From: an uncultured Pelagibacteraceae bacterium
Lineage (GTDB): Bacteria > Pseudomonadota > Alphaproteobacteria > Pelagibacterales > Pelagibacteraceae
Length of the DNA: 47,575 nucleotides
Reading direction: 5' to 3'
Assembly (NCBI GenBank): GCA_902624495.1
Contig: CACNYH010000003.1
Coordinates: 1 to 47,575, forward strand
Part shown: one piece after another, positions 1-10,158 of the stretch
Layout: each line of letters begins with the position of its first letter
Position numbering within the stretch: the stretch's first letter is position 1
Made by a program: the position numbers and the translations under genes
Notes under the pieces: generated by a model
Database searches by the model: none
What the model was told of the DNA's origin: nothing
What the model saw: only the letters and a program-made list of their open reading frames with translations

Positions 1-36
1 ATCAAAGGACATCTAACTGATGTAAGAGAAATATAA
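1..36 (+). CDS. leuC: 3-isopropylmalate dehydratase large subunit, C-terminal end only
   Basis: The first 12 codons read IKGHLTDVREI and then a TAA stop. This resembles the usual end of LeuC (a G-H-hydrophobic-x-D-hydrophobic-R pattern), and leuD starts one base after the stop. LeuC carries the 4Fe-4S cluster of isopropylmalate isomerase and pairs with LeuD. Only the tail is in the window, so the call rests on that short match and the leuC-leuD order. Confidence 0.75.
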   Translation: MKGHLTDVREI

Positions 37-37
37 T

Positions 38-646
38 ATGAAAAAGTTTAACAATTTAAGATCAATACCATCATATCTATCATTACAAAACATTGATACG
101 GACATGATTATTCCAAAGCAATTTTTAAAAACCATTAAAAGAACAGGCTTAGGAAAAAGTTTATTTTATGAAATGCGTTATGATGAAAATGGGAAAGAAA
201 ATGTTGAATTCATTCTTAATAGAGAACCCTATAATAAATCAAAAATTCTTTTAGCAGGAAAAAATTTTGGATGTGGTTCATCTAGAGAACACGCTCCTTG
301 GGCTTTATCAGATTTTGGCATAAAGTGTGTAATAAGTGCTAGCTTTGCAGATATTTTTTACAATAACTGTTTTAAAAATGGAATTCTTCCAATTAAGATT
401 GATGACAAAATCGTGATTGAACTAGCCGAATATTCTGACAGGAAAGAGGAAATTGAAATTAGTTTAGAGAAGCAAGAAATAAAATACGGAAATAAAGTTG
501 CAAATTTTGAGCTAGATCCCTTTAAAAAGAAATGTTTAATGGAAGGACTAGATGACATAGCACTTTCTATGGAAAAAATTTCCAGCATAGACAATTACGA
601 AAAAAAATTACAAGCCACAAAACCTTGGGTTCTTAATAATGGCTAA
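38..646 (+). CDS. leuD: 3-isopropylmalate dehydratase small subunit
   Basis: LeuD is the small subunit of isopropylmalate isomerase, which converts 2-isopropylmalate to 3-isopropylmalate in leucine synthesis in the cytoplasm. The protein has 202 residues, normal for the family. It carries the swivel-domain signature [14 protein letters not shown] at residues 77-90 and an N-terminal [11 protein letters not shown] stretch (20-30) typical of LeuD. It follows the leuC tail by one base and overlaps leuB by 8 bases, which suggests one transcript and coupled translation. Confidence 0.97.
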   Translation: MKKFNNLRSIPSYLSLQNIDTDMIIPKQFLKTIKRTGLGKSLFYEMRYDENGKENVEFILNREPYNKSKILLAGKNFGCGSSREHAPWALSDFGIKCVISASFADIFYNNCFKNGILPIKIDDKIVIELAEYSDRKEEIEISLEKQEIKYGNKVANFELDPFKKKCLMEGLDDIALSMEKISSIDNYEKKLQATKPWVLNNG

Positions 647-1742
647 TAAAACTAGGAAAATTTTGCTTTTACCTGGTGACGGAATTGGCCCTGAGGTGGT
701 TGCAGAAGTTAGAAAAATACTTGAATGGATGAATAAAACAAAGTCTTTAGATTTTGTTTTAAGCCAAGAATTAATTGGCGGTGCATCTATTGACGCAAAT
801 AAAGTTCCAATTACTGATGAAGTTTTTTATAAGTCTTTGGAGTCCGACGCAGTAATATTAGGTGCTTGTGGCGGACCTAAATGGGATAATTTAGAATTTT
901 CAAAAAAACCTGAAAGAGCTCTTTTAAAACTTAGAAAAGAGTTAAAGTTATTTGCTAACTTAAGGCCAGCTATTTGCTTCAAACAACTGGTTGATTCTTC
1001 AACTCTTAAACCGGAAATAGTTTCAGGGTTAGATATTATGATTGTAAGAGAGTTAACTGGTGGTATTTATTTCGGTGAACCGCGTGGGATTGAACCAATG
1101 GAAAATAACCAAAGAAAAGGAATTAATACTCACTCATACACTACTTCAGAAATTCACCGGATTGCACGTGTTGCATTTGATTTGGCAAAAAAAAGAAAAA
1201 ATAAGGTTACTTCTTGCGAAAAATCTAATGTCATGGAGGCAGGTATTTTATGGAGAGAAGAAGTACAAGCAATTAAGGATAAAGAATTTAAAAAGGTCGA
1301 GTTAAATCATATGTTAGCTGATAACTGTGCAATGCAGCTTTTAAGATATCCAAAACAATTTGATGTTATTTTAGCAGACAACTTATTTGGAGATATGTTA
1401 TCCGACGAGGCAGCAATGCTTACAGGCTCTCTAGGACTTTTACCTTCTGCATCATTAGGTGCAAAAGATAAAAATGGAAGAGTTAGATCGTTATACGAAC
1501 CAGTTCATGGGTCTGCTCCTGATATTGAGGGGAAAAATATTGCAAATCCTATAGCTACTATTTTAAGTTTATCTATGGCATTAAGGTATTCTTTAGACCT
1601 TGGAAAAGAGGCAGATCAACTTGATAAAGCTGTTCAAAGTGTTTTAGACGATGGTTTAAGAACAAAGGATATAATGTCTAAAAATATGAAAGAGGTTTCC
1701 ACAATAGAGATGGGTGATGCAATTATCGCAAAATTGAAATAA
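639..1742 (+). CDS. leuB: 3-isopropylmalate dehydrogenase
   Basis: LeuB oxidises and decarboxylates 3-isopropylmalate to 2-oxoisocaproate using NAD+, the third step of leucine synthesis. The 367-residue length is normal for the family. Visible signatures are the N-terminal [11 protein letters not shown], the ELTGGIYFG substrate loop, the metal-binding region [18 protein letters not shown], and the C-terminal [10 protein letters not shown] cofactor motif. The start overlaps leuD by 8 bases. The gene sits 11 bases before asd, so leuCDB-asd is probably one operon. Confidence 0.97.
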   Translation: MANKTRKILLLPGDGIGPEVVAEVRKILEWMNKTKSLDFVLSQELIGGASIDANKVPITDEVFYKSLESDAVILGACGGPKWDNLEFSKKPERALLKLRKELKLFANLRPAICFKQLVDSSTLKPEIVSGLDIMIVRELTGGIYFGEPRGIEPMENNQRKGINTHSYTTSEIHRIARVAFDLAKKRKNKVTSCEKSNVMEAGILWREEVQAIKDKEFKKVELNHMLADNCAMQLLRYPKQFDVILADNLFGDMLSDEAAMLTGSLGLLPSASLGAKDKNGRVRSLYEPVHGSAPDIEGKNIANPIATILSLSMALRYSLDLGKEADQLDKAVQSVLDDGLRTKDIMSKNMKEVSTIEMGDAIIAKLK

Positions 1743-1753
1743 AGTACGAAATT

Positions 1754-2746
1754 ATGAATTTTGCAATTATTGGCGCCTCAGGAAATGTTGGAAGAAAAAC
1801 AATAGAAATTTTAGAAAAATCTAAATTAGCTATCGATGATCTTTTTTTAGTAGCATCTTCGAAAAGTGCTGGAAATAAGATTAAATTTAAAAATAAAGAA
1901 ATTGAAATCGAAGATTTAGAAAATTACAATTTTTCAAGAGCTCAGATTACTTTTTTTGCAGCAGGAAGCAAGGTAGCTAAAGAATGGGTTCCTAAAGCAG
2001 CAAAAGAAACTATTGTGATAGACAACTCTAGTTATTTTAGAATGCAAAAAGATGTTCCGCTTGTTGTACCAGAAGTAAATTCAGAAGCACTGAATAAACA
2101 TAAGAATATTATTGCAAATCCGAATTGTTCAACAATGCAAATGGTTCTTCCTTTAAAACCATTGCATGATGAGTACAAGATAAAAAGAGTTATTGTTTCG
2201 ACTTACCAAGCAGTTTCTGGTGCCGGTAAAGATCCTATGGATGAGCTTTTTGATCAATCAAGAGATTACTTAGATGGAAAAAAAATTAAGTTAATAAATT
2301 TTACTAAACAAATTGCTTTTAACTTAATTCCACATATCGATTCCTTTGATCAAGATGGATATACTAAAGAAGAATTAAAAATGACGAATGAAACAAAAAA
2401 AATCTTGGATAATGAGATCGATGTTTCTGCGACATGTGTAAGAGTTCCAGTTAGAACTGGTCATTCAGAGTCCATTAATATTGAGTTTGATAATCTTTAT
2501 GATTTCGAGAATATAATTAAAATTTTAAAAAATGCCCCAGGTTGTAAAGTTATTGATGAGCGTAGTGATGGAGGATATATGACTCCCTTAGAGGCTGAGG
2601 GAAGTTACACGACCTACATATCAAGAATTAGAAAAGATAATTCAAATATTAAAGCGATTAATTTATGGGTAGTATCAGATAACTTATTAAAAGGAGCGGC
2701 GTTAAATACTGTGCAAATTGCTGAGTGTTTAATGAAAAAATTATAA
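1754..2746 (+). CDS. asd: aspartate-semialdehyde dehydrogenase
   Basis: This enzyme reduces aspartyl phosphate to aspartate semialdehyde with NADPH, at the branch point to lysine/diaminopimelate, threonine and methionine. At 330 residues it has a GASGNVG nucleotide-binding loop at 7-13 and the catalytic cysteine in NPNCST (C125). The YQAVSGAGK stretch and the RVPVRTGHSE substrate region are also present. It lies directly after leuB. The reading frame ends at 2746, inside a possible -10 element for the next operon. The window also holds lysA and metX, later users of this pathway. Confidence 0.95.
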   Translation: MNFAIIGASGNVGRKTIEILEKSKLAIDDLFLVASSKSAGNKIKFKNKEIEIEDLENYNFSRAQITFFAAGSKVAKEWVPKAAKETIVIDNSSYFRMQKDVPLVVPEVNSEALNKHKNIIANPNCSTMQMVLPLKPLHDEYKIKRVIVSTYQAVSGAGKDPMDELFDQSRDYLDGKKIKLINFTKQIAFNLIPHIDSFDQDGYTKEELKMTNETKKILDNEIDVSATCVRVPVRTGHSESINIEFDNLYDFENIIKILKNAPGCKVIDERSDGGYMTPLEAEGSYTTYISRIRKDNSNIKAINLWVVSDNLLKGAALNTVQIAECLMKKL

Positions 2747-2747
2747 C
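2718..2747 (+). promoter_or_regulatory. possible promoter for the sdh operon
   Basis: TTGCTG at 2718-2723 and TATAAC at 2742-2747 are separated by 18 bases and lie 20 bases before the sdhC start, overlapping the end of asd. The -10 element is good and the -35 is partial. In such AT-rich DNA a match like this can occur by chance, so this is only a candidate. Confidence 0.3.
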
Positions 2748-2766
2748 TATAGTTTATAAATTTATT

Positions 2767-3150
2767 ATGCAAAACAACAATCCATTAAGCCCGCATCTTC
2801 AAATTTACAAATGGCATATATCATCTTTATTATCAATAACGCACAGAGTAGTAGGTGTAATAAATTATTTTGCATTAATAGTAATTTGTATTTGGGCTAT
2901 TTCATTATTTTTTGGTGAAAATTTCTATCAACCCTTCGAAAACATTCTGAATACTTTCTTTGGAAAATTTTTGATTATTTCACTTTGTTGGACTTTTAGT
3001 TTCCAAATTTTAAATGAAATAAGACACTTAGCATGGGATGCTGGTTTTGGCTTTGATTTAAAAATTGCAAAAATAACTGGAGTTATTACTTTAATTGGAT
3101 CTTTTATATTAACAATTTTATTTTACTTAGTTGGGAGAAATTTTTTTTAA
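2767..3150 (+). CDS. sdhC: succinate dehydrogenase cytochrome b556 subunit
   Basis: SdhC is the larger membrane anchor of complex II. It binds heme b and ubiquinone in the inner membrane. I chose the ATG at 2767 because the family's N-terminal pattern begins right after it (PLSPHLQIY, then SITHRVVGV). A longer frame from 2725 would add 14 unrelated residues and overlap asd. The resulting 127-residue protein has three hydrophobic spans. The EIRHLAWD motif supplies the probable heme-ligating histidine. It is followed by sdhD with a one-base gap. Confidence 0.93.
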   Translation: MQNNNPLSPHLQIYKWHISSLLSITHRVVGVINYFALIVICIWAISLFFGENFYQPFENILNTFFGKFLIISLCWTFSFQILNEIRHLAWDAGFGFDLKIAKITGVITLIGSFILTILFYLVGRNFF

Positions 3151-3151
3151 A

Positions 3152-3478
3152 ATGCATCACTCTACAAAAAAATGGATTTTTACCAAAATTAGTTCAATAA
3201 TTCTTATTCCTTTTATGATTTGGTTTTTGGTGAGTTTCGTATCCATTTACGATAAAGGTTATTTAGAGATAATTGATTTTTTTTCAAATAGATTATCTAA
3301 AGTATTATTCTCATTACTAGTTGTTATTGCATTCCTTTTTTACTCATTGACTATTAGTGAGATTTTTGAGGATTATTTACATGATGAGAAAACCAAAAAT
3401 GTCGCAAATAAAGTATTAAATATATTTGCTATAGTAGTTCCAATTTTAACATTAATAACTATATACAATCTTAATTAA
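3152..3478 (+). CDS. sdhD: succinate dehydrogenase membrane anchor subunit
   Basis: SdhD is the second membrane anchor of complex II. The ATG at 3152 gives 108 residues starting [10 protein letters not shown]. An upstream TTG at 3131 in the same frame would overlap sdhC and is less likely. There are three hydrophobic segments, matching the family, and sequence conservation is weak as usual for SdhD, so position between sdhC and sdhA carries much of the call. Its stop and the sdhA start share a base (TAATG), which suggests translational coupling. Confidence 0.88.
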   Translation: MHHSTKKWIFTKISSIILIPFMIWFLVSFVSIYDKGYLEIIDFFSNRLSKVLFSLLVVIAFLFYSLTISEIFEDYLHDEKTKNVANKVLNIFAIVVPILTLITIYNLN

Positions 3479-5253
3479 TGAGCACATATAAAATAATTGA
3501 TCACGAATATGACGTTGTTGTTCTTGGAGCAGGAGGTTCTGGTTTAAGAGCAGCAGTTGGTTTGTCGGAAGCAGGATTAAAAACTGCTTGCATATCTAAA
3601 GTCTTTCCAACAAGAAGTCATACATCAGCAGCTCAAGGAGGTATTTCCGCTGCTTTAGGAAACATGGGTGAAGATGATTGGCGATGGCACATGTATGATA
3701 CTGTTAAAGGATCTGATTGGTTAGGCGATCAAGATGCAATAGAATATCTTTGCAAAGAAGCTCCAAGAGCTGTCGTGGAACTAGAGAGATATGGAGTTCC
3801 TTTCAGCAGAACTGATGATGGAAAAATATACCAAAGACCCTTTGGAGGTATGACAAAAAATTATGGTAATGGAACTGCTCAAAGAACTTGTGCGGCTGCT
3901 GATAGAACTGGTCACGCTATCTTGCATACTCTTTATGGTCAAGCTTTGAAGCAACAAACAGAATTTTTTATTGAATATTTTGCATTAGATTTAATTATGA
4001 AAAATGGTGAATGCAAAGGTGTGATAGCTTGGAATTTAACCGATGGTACAATACATAGATTTAGATCACATATCACAATTATAGCAACTGGAGGGTACGG
4101 TAAAGTTTATTATTCTGCAACATCAGCTCACACATGTACTGGAGATGGAAACGCGATGGTGCTTAGAGCAGGGTTACCTTTACAAGACATGGAATTTGTA
4201 CAATTTCATCCAACTGGAATTTATGGAGTTGGCTGTTTGATAACTGAGGGAGTTAGAGGAGAAGGTGGATTTTTAGTAAATGGCAAAGGCGAAAGATTTA
4301 TGGAAAGATACGCACCTAACGCAAAAGACTTAGCTTCTAGAGACGTTGTAAGCAGATCAATGGAAATGGAAATTAATGAAGGTAGAGGTGCAGGAAAAGA
4401 TAAGGATCATATAAACCTACATTTAGATCACATAGATAAAAAAGTTATAGATGAGAGATTACCAGGTATTTCAGAGGCAGCAAAAACTTTTGCAAATGTT
4501 GACGTTAGTAAGGAGCCTATTCCAGTTGTTCCAACAGTTCATTATAATATGGGAGGAATTCCTACTAATTACAAAGCTGAGGTGCTCACTTTGAACGGTT
4601 CAGAAAAAACAGTGCCTGGATTAATGGCTATAGGAGAAGCAGCTTGTGTTTCAGTTCACGGCGCTAATAGATTAGGATCAAACTCTTTAATTGATCTAGT
4701 GGTGTTTGGTAGAGCAGCTGCAAAAAGGGCAGCAGAGCTAGTGAAGCCTGGAAGTCCCCATGAAGAAGTTTCAAGCTCTGAAACTGATAAGTGTCTTGAT
4801 AGATTTGATAGAATTCGAAACTCGAATGGCTCCACAAAAACATCAGAACTTAGGTTAAAAATGCAAAAAACTATGCAATCAAAGTGTGCGGTGTTTAGAA
4901 CAGAAAAAACTCTTAAGGAAGGTGTGGATCAAATTCGAAAACCTTTTGAAGGAATGAGCGATGTCTCTGTAAAAGATAAGTCATTATTATTTAACACTGA
5001 TTTAGTTGAAACTTTAGAATTTGACAATTTAATTAGCCAGGCTCTCACTACTATGGACTCAGCTTATAATAGAAAAGAAAGTAGAGGCGCTCACGCTAGA
5101 GAGGATTTTACGAAAAGAGATGACAAAAATTTTATGAAACATACCTTAGCTTGGCAAAAAGGAAAAAAAGTGGAAATAAAATATAGAGATGTTCATTCAA
5201 GAACTTTAACAAATGACGTGCAGTATTTTCCCCCTAAGGAGAGAGTATATTAA
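3478..5253 (+). CDS. sdhA: succinate dehydrogenase flavoprotein subunit
   Basis: SdhA oxidises succinate to fumarate with covalently bound FAD and passes electrons to SdhB. The 591-residue protein starts with the dinucleotide-binding pattern [14 protein letters not shown]. The flavin-attachment motif [10 protein letters not shown] follows, with the histidine at residue 48. Later motifs include the substrate region QFHPTGIYG, a catalytic RGEGG, and the FAD-binding [11 protein letters not shown]. All key elements are present, so it should be active. It overlaps sdhD by one base and is followed two bases later by sdhB. Confidence 0.98.
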   Translation: MSTYKIIDHEYDVVVLGAGGSGLRAAVGLSEAGLKTACISKVFPTRSHTSAAQGGISAALGNMGEDDWRWHMYDTVKGSDWLGDQDAIEYLCKEAPRAVVELERYGVPFSRTDDGKIYQRPFGGMTKNYGNGTAQRTCAAADRTGHAILHTLYGQALKQQTEFFIEYFALDLIMKNGECKGVIAWNLTDGTIHRFRSHITIIATGGYGKVYYSATSAHTCTGDGNAMVLRAGLPLQDMEFVQFHPTGIYGVGCLITEGVRGEGGFLVNGKGERFMERYAPNAKDLASRDVVSRSMEMEINEGRGAGKDKDHINLHLDHIDKKVIDERLPGISEAAKTFANVDVSKEPIPVVPTVHYNMGGIPTNYKAEVLTLNGSEKTVPGLMAIGEAACVSVHGANRLGSNSLIDLVVFGRAAAKRAAELVKPGSPHEEVSSSETDKCLDRFDRIRNSNGSTKTSELRLKMQKTMQSKCAVFRTEKTLKEGVDQIRKPFEGMSDVSVKDKSLLFNTDLVETLEFDNLISQALTTMDSAYNRKESRGAHAREDFTKRDDKNFMKHTLAWQKGKKVEIKYRDVHSRTLTNDVQYFPPKERVY

Positions 5254-5255
5254 TA

Positions 5256-6033
5256 ATGGCTCAATTTAGCCTACCGCAAAATTCTAAAATTGAGGTAGGG
5301 AACTATTTTAAAGATAAAACTAACTCAAAAAAATATAAGAAAAATAAACGTTTATAGATGGGATCCCTCAACAGGTAAAAATCCAAGGGTTGATACATTT
5401 GAAGTTGATATGGATAATTGTGGTCCAAAAGTTTTGGATATTTTATTTAAAATTAAAAACGAAATAGATCCATCTTTAACATTTAGAAGATCTTGTGCTC
5501 ACGGTGTTTGTGGTTCATGTGCAATGAACATTGATGGAGTAAATGGTCTAGCATGTATTAAATCACATTCAGATATAAATGGAGATCTTAATATTTATCC
5601 TTTGCCTCACTTAAAAGTAGTAAAAGATTTAATTGGTGATCTTTCAACTTTATACAAACAATATGAGTCTATTCAACCTTGGTTGAAAGTAGATCAAACT
5701 GGTCAAGAGAAAACTGAGCTTAAACAATCACAGAGAGATAGAGAAAAACTAGATGGATACTACGAATGTATTTTATGTGCTTGTTGTTCTACTTCCTGCC
5801 CAAGTTACTGGTGGAATGGTGATAAATATTTAGGGCCAGCAGTTTTATTGCAAGCATATCGCTGGATAAATGACAGCAGAGACGGTGATAAAAAAGAGAG
5901 GTTAAAGAAAGTAGCTGACGAATTAAAGCTTTATAGATGTCATACTATAATGAATTGTACTAATTCATGTCCGAAAGGCCTTAATCCTGCAAAAGCCATA
6001 GGCTCAATTAAAAAAATGCTTGCAACAAGCTAA
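5256..6033 (+). CDS. sdhB: succinate dehydrogenase iron-sulfur subunit, frame broken by one base
   Basis: SdhB carries electrons from SdhA to ubiquinone through three iron-sulfur clusters. The ATG at 5256 opens a frame ([18 protein letters not shown]) that stops after 33 residues at a TAG. The family sequence resumes in the +1 frame, from about 5332 onward, with [16 protein letters not shown], and continues to 6033. Removing one A from the 7-A run at 5327-5333 joins the two parts into a protein of about 258 residues, the usual length. The cluster ligands are intact: [10 protein letters not shown] for 2Fe-2[12 protein letters not shown] for 4Fe-4S, and [12 protein letters not shown] for 3Fe-4S. 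The internal ATG at 5410 would lose about 51 N-terminal residues. A sequencing or assembly error is the simplest explanation, since the enzyme should be essential. Confidence 0.9.
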
Positions 6034-6056
6034 AAGCTTATTTATTCAATATCATC

Positions 6057-7550
6057 ATGAACACAATACAGCATTTTGTGAATGGAAATAAATTCTCAGG
6101 AGAATCTAAGAGAGTAGGTAAAGTCTTCAATCCAGCCACAGGTGAACAAAGTGCTGAAGTGAAGTTAGCATCAACGAAAGATATTAATGACGCTGTTGAG
6201 AAGGCAAAAAAAGCTTTTGGGACATGGTCTAATAAGCCTCCGCTTCAAAGAGCAAGAGTAATGTTTAAATTTAAAGAATTAATAGAAAAACATTCTGATG
6301 AATTAACTAAAATAATTGTTTCCGAACATGGAAAAGTTTATGAGGATGCAAGAGGATCGCTTACAAGAGGCTTGGAAGTAGTTGAATATGCATGTGGCAT
6401 CCCACAAATGTTAAAAGGAGAATTTACAGAAAATGTCGGATCTAATGTTGATAGTTGGTCAATAAGACAACCTTTAGGAGTTTGTGCTGGGGTAACGCCA
6501 TTTAATTTTCCCGCAATGGTTCCAATGTGGATGTTTCCAATGGCTATAGCTTGTGGAAATACATTTGTTTTAAAACCATCTGAAAAAGATCCGTCATGTT
6601 CAATTAGATTAGCAGAGCTACTAAAAGAGGCTGGATTACCTGACGGTGTTTTTAACGTCGTAAATGGAGATAAAGAAGCAGTTGATGCATTAATTAATAA
6701 TAAAGATGTTGTTGCAATGAGTTTTGTTGGGTCTACTCCAATTGCAAAATACATTTATGAAGAATGTGCAAAAAATGAAAAAAGAGTACAAGCTTTAGGA
6801 GGAGCCAAAAATCATTGTGTAGTTATGCCAGACTGTGATTTGGACCAAGCTGTAAACGGACTTATGGGTGCCGCTTATGGTTCAGCAGGTGAGAGATGTA
6901 TGGCTCAATCTGTTGCAGTAGCTGTAGGAGGAATAGGAGATAAGCTAGTAAGCTCTTTAGCTAAAAAAGTCGAAGCTCTTAAAGTTGGACCAGGCATGGA
7001 TAAACAATCAGAGATGGGGCCTCTAGTTACAAAGGAGCATTTAGCAAAAGTAAAAGGATACGTGGACATTGGTGTTGAAGAAGGTGCAAAATTAATTGTT
7101 GATGGAAGAAATTTTAAAATACAAGGTTATGAAAATGGCTACTATATTGGAGGATGCTTATTTGACAAAGTCACAAAAGACATGAGAATTTATAAAGAAG
7201 AAATTTTTGGTCCAGTGTTGTCAGTAGTAAGGGCTAAAGATTTTAATGAGGCTTTGCAATTAGTTAACGATCATGAATTTGGAAATGGCGTAAGTATATT
7301 TACTAGAGATGGTGACTCGGGAAGAACATTTTCATCTAAAGCAAAAATCGGAATGGTCGGTATCAATATTCCAATACCAGTTCCCATGGCTTTCCATAGT
7401 TTTGGTGGCTGGAAAAGATCTTTATTTGGTGATCAGCACATGCACGGACCAGAAGGTGTTAGATTTTATACAAAGCTAAAGACTATTACATCAAGATGGC
7501 CTTCAGGCTTAAGATCTGATCCAGAATTTGTTATGCCAACAATGAAGTAA
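6057..7550 (+). CDS. mmsA: methylmalonate-semialdehyde dehydrogenase (CoA-acylating)
   Basis: MmsA-type enzymes convert methylmalonate semialdehyde (or malonate semialdehyde) with CoA and NAD+ to propionyl-CoA (or acetyl-CoA), in valine, beta-alanine or inositol breakdown. The 497-residue length fits the family. Visible features are the TPFNFPAMVPMWM segment at 147-159, the QALGGAKNH motif in place of the usual aldehyde dehydrogenase ELGG, and the catalytic cysteine in GERCMAQS (C281). These features favour MmsA over a succinate-semialdehyde dehydrogenase. It lies between sdhB and mdh, so its product probably feeds the same oxidative pathway. Confidence 0.93.
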   Translation: MNTIQHFVNGNKFSGESKRVGKVFNPATGEQSAEVKLASTKDINDAVEKAKKAFGTWSNKPPLQRARVMFKFKELIEKHSDELTKIIVSEHGKVYEDARGSLTRGLEVVEYACGIPQMLKGEFTENVGSNVDSWSIRQPLGVCAGVTPFNFPAMVPMWMFPMAIACGNTFVLKPSEKDPSCSIRLAELLKEAGLPDGVFNVVNGDKEAVDALINNKDVVAMSFVGSTPIAKYIYEECAKNEKRVQALGGAKNHCVVMPDCDLDQAVNGLMGAAYGSAGERCMAQSVAVAVGGIGDKLVSSLAKKVEALKVGPGMDKQSEMGPLVTKEHLAKVKGYVDIGVEEGAKLIVDGRNFKIQGYENGYYIGGCLFDKVTKDMRIYKEEIFGPVLSVVRAKDFNEALQLVNDHEFGNGVSIFTRDGDSGRTFSSKAKIGMVGINIPIPVPMAFHSFGGWKRSLFGDQHMHGPEGVRFYTKLKTITSRWPSGLRSDPEFVMPTMK

Positions 7551-7557
7551 AATTTAA

Positions 7558-8517
7558 ATGAAAAAAAAAATTTCTTTAATAGGAGCAGGACAAATTGGCG
7601 GAACCTTAGCGCATCTGATTGCTTTAAAAGAATTAGGAGATATTGTTCTATTTGATGTGGCAGAAGGTCTAGCAAAGGGAAAAGCGCTAGATATAGCTCA
7701 GTCATCGCCAGTAAGTAAATTTAATATTAATGTAATCGGTACAAATGATTATGAGGATACAAAAAATTCAGACGTAATAATCATCACAGCAGGAGTGCCT
7801 AGAAAACCTGGAATGACTAGAGATGATTTGTTAGGTATAAATCTAAAAATAATTAAACAAGTTGCGGAGGGTATAAAACAAACGTCGCCAAATGCATTTG
7901 TGATTTGTATAACAAATCCTCTGGATGTGATTGTAATGGCATTGCAAAAATATTCAGGTTTTCCAAAAAACAAAGTAGTAGGTATGGCTGGTATATTGGA
8001 CTCCTCACGGTTTATTTACTTTTTATCTAAAGAGCTAAATGTTCCAGTAGGTAAAATAAAATCTTTTGTATTAGGTGGCCACGGAGACACCATGGTCGCA
8101 ATGTTAGGCTCTACAATAATTGAAGGAAAGTCGATAAATGAGTTGGTCAAAGATGGAAAAATATCTAAGCAAAGATTAGACGATATTGTTGATAGAACCA
8201 AAAAAGGTGGAGCTGAGATCGTCAAATATTTGGAAAAAGGATCCGCTTTTTATGCGCCAGCTGCGTCAGGTGTTGAGATGGCCGAAAGTTTTTTAAAGAA
8301 TTTAAAAAAACAACTCCCATGCGCAGCTTTTTTAAATGGGGAATACGGCACCAAAGATCTTTATGCAGGTGTTCCTGTGATAATAGGATCTAATGGTGTA
8401 GAAAAGATTATTGAGCTGAAATTATCAGATCAAGAAAAACAAAATTTTGATAAATCTATTAAAGCAGTACAAGAGTTATTTGACGCTGCTAAAAAAATAG
8501 ATAAATCATTATTGTAA
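7558..8517 (+). CDS. mdh: malate dehydrogenase
   Basis: It interconverts malate and oxaloacetate with NAD(H) in the TCA cycle. The 319-residue protein has the NAD loop GAGQIGG at 10-15 and the arginine pair R82 and R88 in [10 protein letters not shown] that binds the dicarboxylate. The catalytic pair is D148 with H175 in GGHGDTM. It belongs to the lactate-dehydrogenase-like MDH type common in alphaproteobacteria. It starts seven bases after mmsA. Downstream, two glycosyltransferase-type genes separate it from sucCD, which would be its expected partner. Confidence 0.96.
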   Translation: MKKKISLIGAGQIGGTLAHLIALKELGDIVLFDVAEGLAKGKALDIAQSSPVSKFNINVIGTNDYEDTKNSDVIIITAGVPRKPGMTRDDLLGINLKIIKQVAEGIKQTSPNAFVICITNPLDVIVMALQKYSGFPKNKVVGMAGILDSSRFIYFLSKELNVPVGKIKSFVLGGHGDTMVAMLGSTIIEGKSINELVKDGKISKQRLDDIVDRTKKGGAEIVKYLEKGSAFYAPAASGVEMAESFLKNLKKQLPCAAFLNGEYGTKDLYAGVPVIIGSNGVEKIIELKLSDQEKQNFDKSIKAVQELFDAAKKIDKSLL

Positions 8518-8532
8518 TTTTAGATAACTAAA

Positions 8533-10119
8533 ATGACATCATTAAGAAATTTTTCAAAGGGTAAATTTATTCCTGCTATTATATTCTTTTCAGGATTATT
8601 ATTTTGTCATATCACCGGTAATAGAGGTGTTTACCCAATAGATAGTTTCAGTCATTTTGACTCAGGTTTTAGAATTTTACATGGAGAACATCCATTTAAA
8701 GATTACTGGATTGTTTCAGGTTTTTTTATTGACTACTTTCAAAGTCTTATTTTTTTGTTGTTTGGAGCAAGTTGGCAAAGTTATATTTTGAATGCCTCCT
8801 TGTTAAATGGATTTATTTCAACATTAGTTTATTATCTTTTTATTAAATTAGGATTAGGCGTAAAATCGAGTTTTTTTTATTCAATTTGTTTTGCGTTATT
8901 AGCATATCCATCCAGTGGGACTCCTTTTGTCGATCATCACTCAACTTTTTTGTCATTAATTTCAGTAATATTTTTAATTTTAGCAATTAAAACAAAAAAA
9001 TTATACTTTTGGTTTTTAATACCTTTTTTTTTATTCCTTGGTTTTTTAAGCAAACAAGTTCCAGCAACTTATATTTTTATAAGTATTATTTTGATTATAG
9101 GTCTTCATTTATTCCAGCAAACTAAAAAAGAGTCGTTTAATATTATTTCAATTTTATTTGTCTCATCTTCACTCTCAATAATTTTATTAATTATCTTTTT
9201 TAAGTTTGTTTCAATTGATTATAAAGATTTTCTAATTCAGTACATATTATACCCAAGTACAATCGGTAACGAGAGATACACCACTTTAAATTATGACCTC
9301 AATAATGTTTTTACTAATTATAAATTTATTTATTTAGCTCTATTTTTTTTATTATTTTTTACATTTAAAAACTTTAAAAAAGAATTTTTTTATAGAAGTA
9401 TTGACTTTAAAATCTCGTTAATTTGTATTTTAATATTTATTTCACTTGCACAGCATATAATAGTTACAAAAAATCAAATTTTCATATTCTTTTTAATTCC
9501 GCTTTTCTTAGGATTTACTCATTTACAAGTTAAAAATAATCAGAATTTAAAAAAATTTTTCAATTATTTACTAATTATATTTTGTGTATTAGCAACATTA
9601 AAATATCATTTAAGATTTAATGTTGATAGAAAATTTCACGAACTTAATGGAGTACAATTTTCGAATGCTGTGAGTTCTGTAAAATTAAGTAAAAAATTGT
9701 CTGGTTTAAAATGGATATCACCCAGAAAAAACACAAAACAAGAAACGTTATTAGAAGTTAATCAATTAAATGCTTATAAGAATATTCTGTTAAAGGATAA
9801 AAGCAAAAAAATAATAATTACTAATTATTCTTTATTTTCAGTTTTGCTAGACGAAAATGTAAGTTCTTATTCTAGGTGGTTCCCTGGCGACAATTCAGCT
9901 TTTCCGATAAAAGGAAACATTTTCTTTAACAAATTTTCAGATTTTATCTCAACGACATTTATGAATAGAAAGATTGATTCAATATATATACTCCCAGATG
10001 TTGATGAAAGAAACTTAACTGATTATATAAATCCAAATTGTCTTATTAAAAAAAAATTAGATTACAAGATCATAAAATTTGATATTGATAAAAATTGTAA
10101 AGATTTTACTTCGAAATAA
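8533..10119 (+). CDS. polytopic membrane protein, possible GT-C-type glycosyltransferase
   Basis: I do not recognise a specific family. The 528 residues contain many long hydrophobic segments spread over roughly the first 360, followed by a soluble C-terminal part of about 170 residues. Near the N-terminus an acidic stretch (YPIDSFSHFD) is followed by GEHPFKDYW. This resembles the first periplasmic loop of ArnT/PMT-like GT-C enzymes, where an acidic residue precedes a G-x-P-x-x-D pattern. Such enzymes use lipid-linked sugars. The DNA is strikingly T-rich: 9301-9360 holds only five G or C bases. It lies 15 bases after mdh and converges on a GtrB-like gene. Other membrane functions are possible. 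Confidence 0.55.
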   Translation: MTSLRNFSKGKFIPAIIFFSGLLFCHITGNRGVYPIDSFSHFDSGFRILHGEHPFKDYWIVSGFFIDYFQSLIFLLFGASWQSYILNASLLNGFISTLVYYLFIKLGLGVKSSFFYSICFALLAYPSSGTPFVDHHSTFLSLISVIFLILAIKTKKLYFWFLIPFFLFLGFLSKQVPATYIFISIILIIGLHLFQQTKKESFNIISILFVSSSLSIILLIIFFKFVSIDYKDFLIQYILYPSTIGNERYTTLNYDLNNVFTNYKFIYLALFFLLFFTFKNFKKEFFYRSIDFKISLICILIFISLAQHIIVTKNQIFIFFLIPLFLGFTHLQVKNNQNLKKFFNYLLIIFCVLATLKYHLRFNVDRKFHELNGVQFSNAVSSVKLSKKLSGLKWISPRKNTKQETLLEVNQLNAYKNILLKDKSKKIIITNYSLFSVLLDENVSSYSRWFPGDNSAFPIKGNIFFNKFSDFISTTFMNRKIDSIYILPDVDERNLTDYINPNCLIKKKLDYKIIKFDIDKNCKDFTSK

Positions 10120-10158
10120 AGTATTTTTTTTAAAACAACCAAGATTAAAAATAAAAAT

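Noticed and set aside
1060..1305. Open frame on the plus strand inside leuB
   Set aside because: It lies entirely within the conserved leuB frame and has no recognisable protein features.
2725..2766. Upstream ATG for sdhC overlapping asd
   Set aside because: The conserved SdhC N-terminus begins at 2767 and the extra 14 residues are not family-like.
3131..3151. TTG start for sdhD overlapping sdhC
   Set aside because: The ATG at 3152 gives the family-like length and follows the sdhC stop directly.
5327..5333. Programmed ribosomal frameshift in sdhB
   Set aside because: Restoring the frame needs one base skipped (+1), and there is no known +1 site or downstream structure visible. An error or slippage at the homopolymer is more likely.
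6338..6754. Minus-strand open frame of 138 codons inside mmsA
   Set aside because: It is the antisense shadow of a highly conserved dehydrogenase gene, with no motif or ribosome site.
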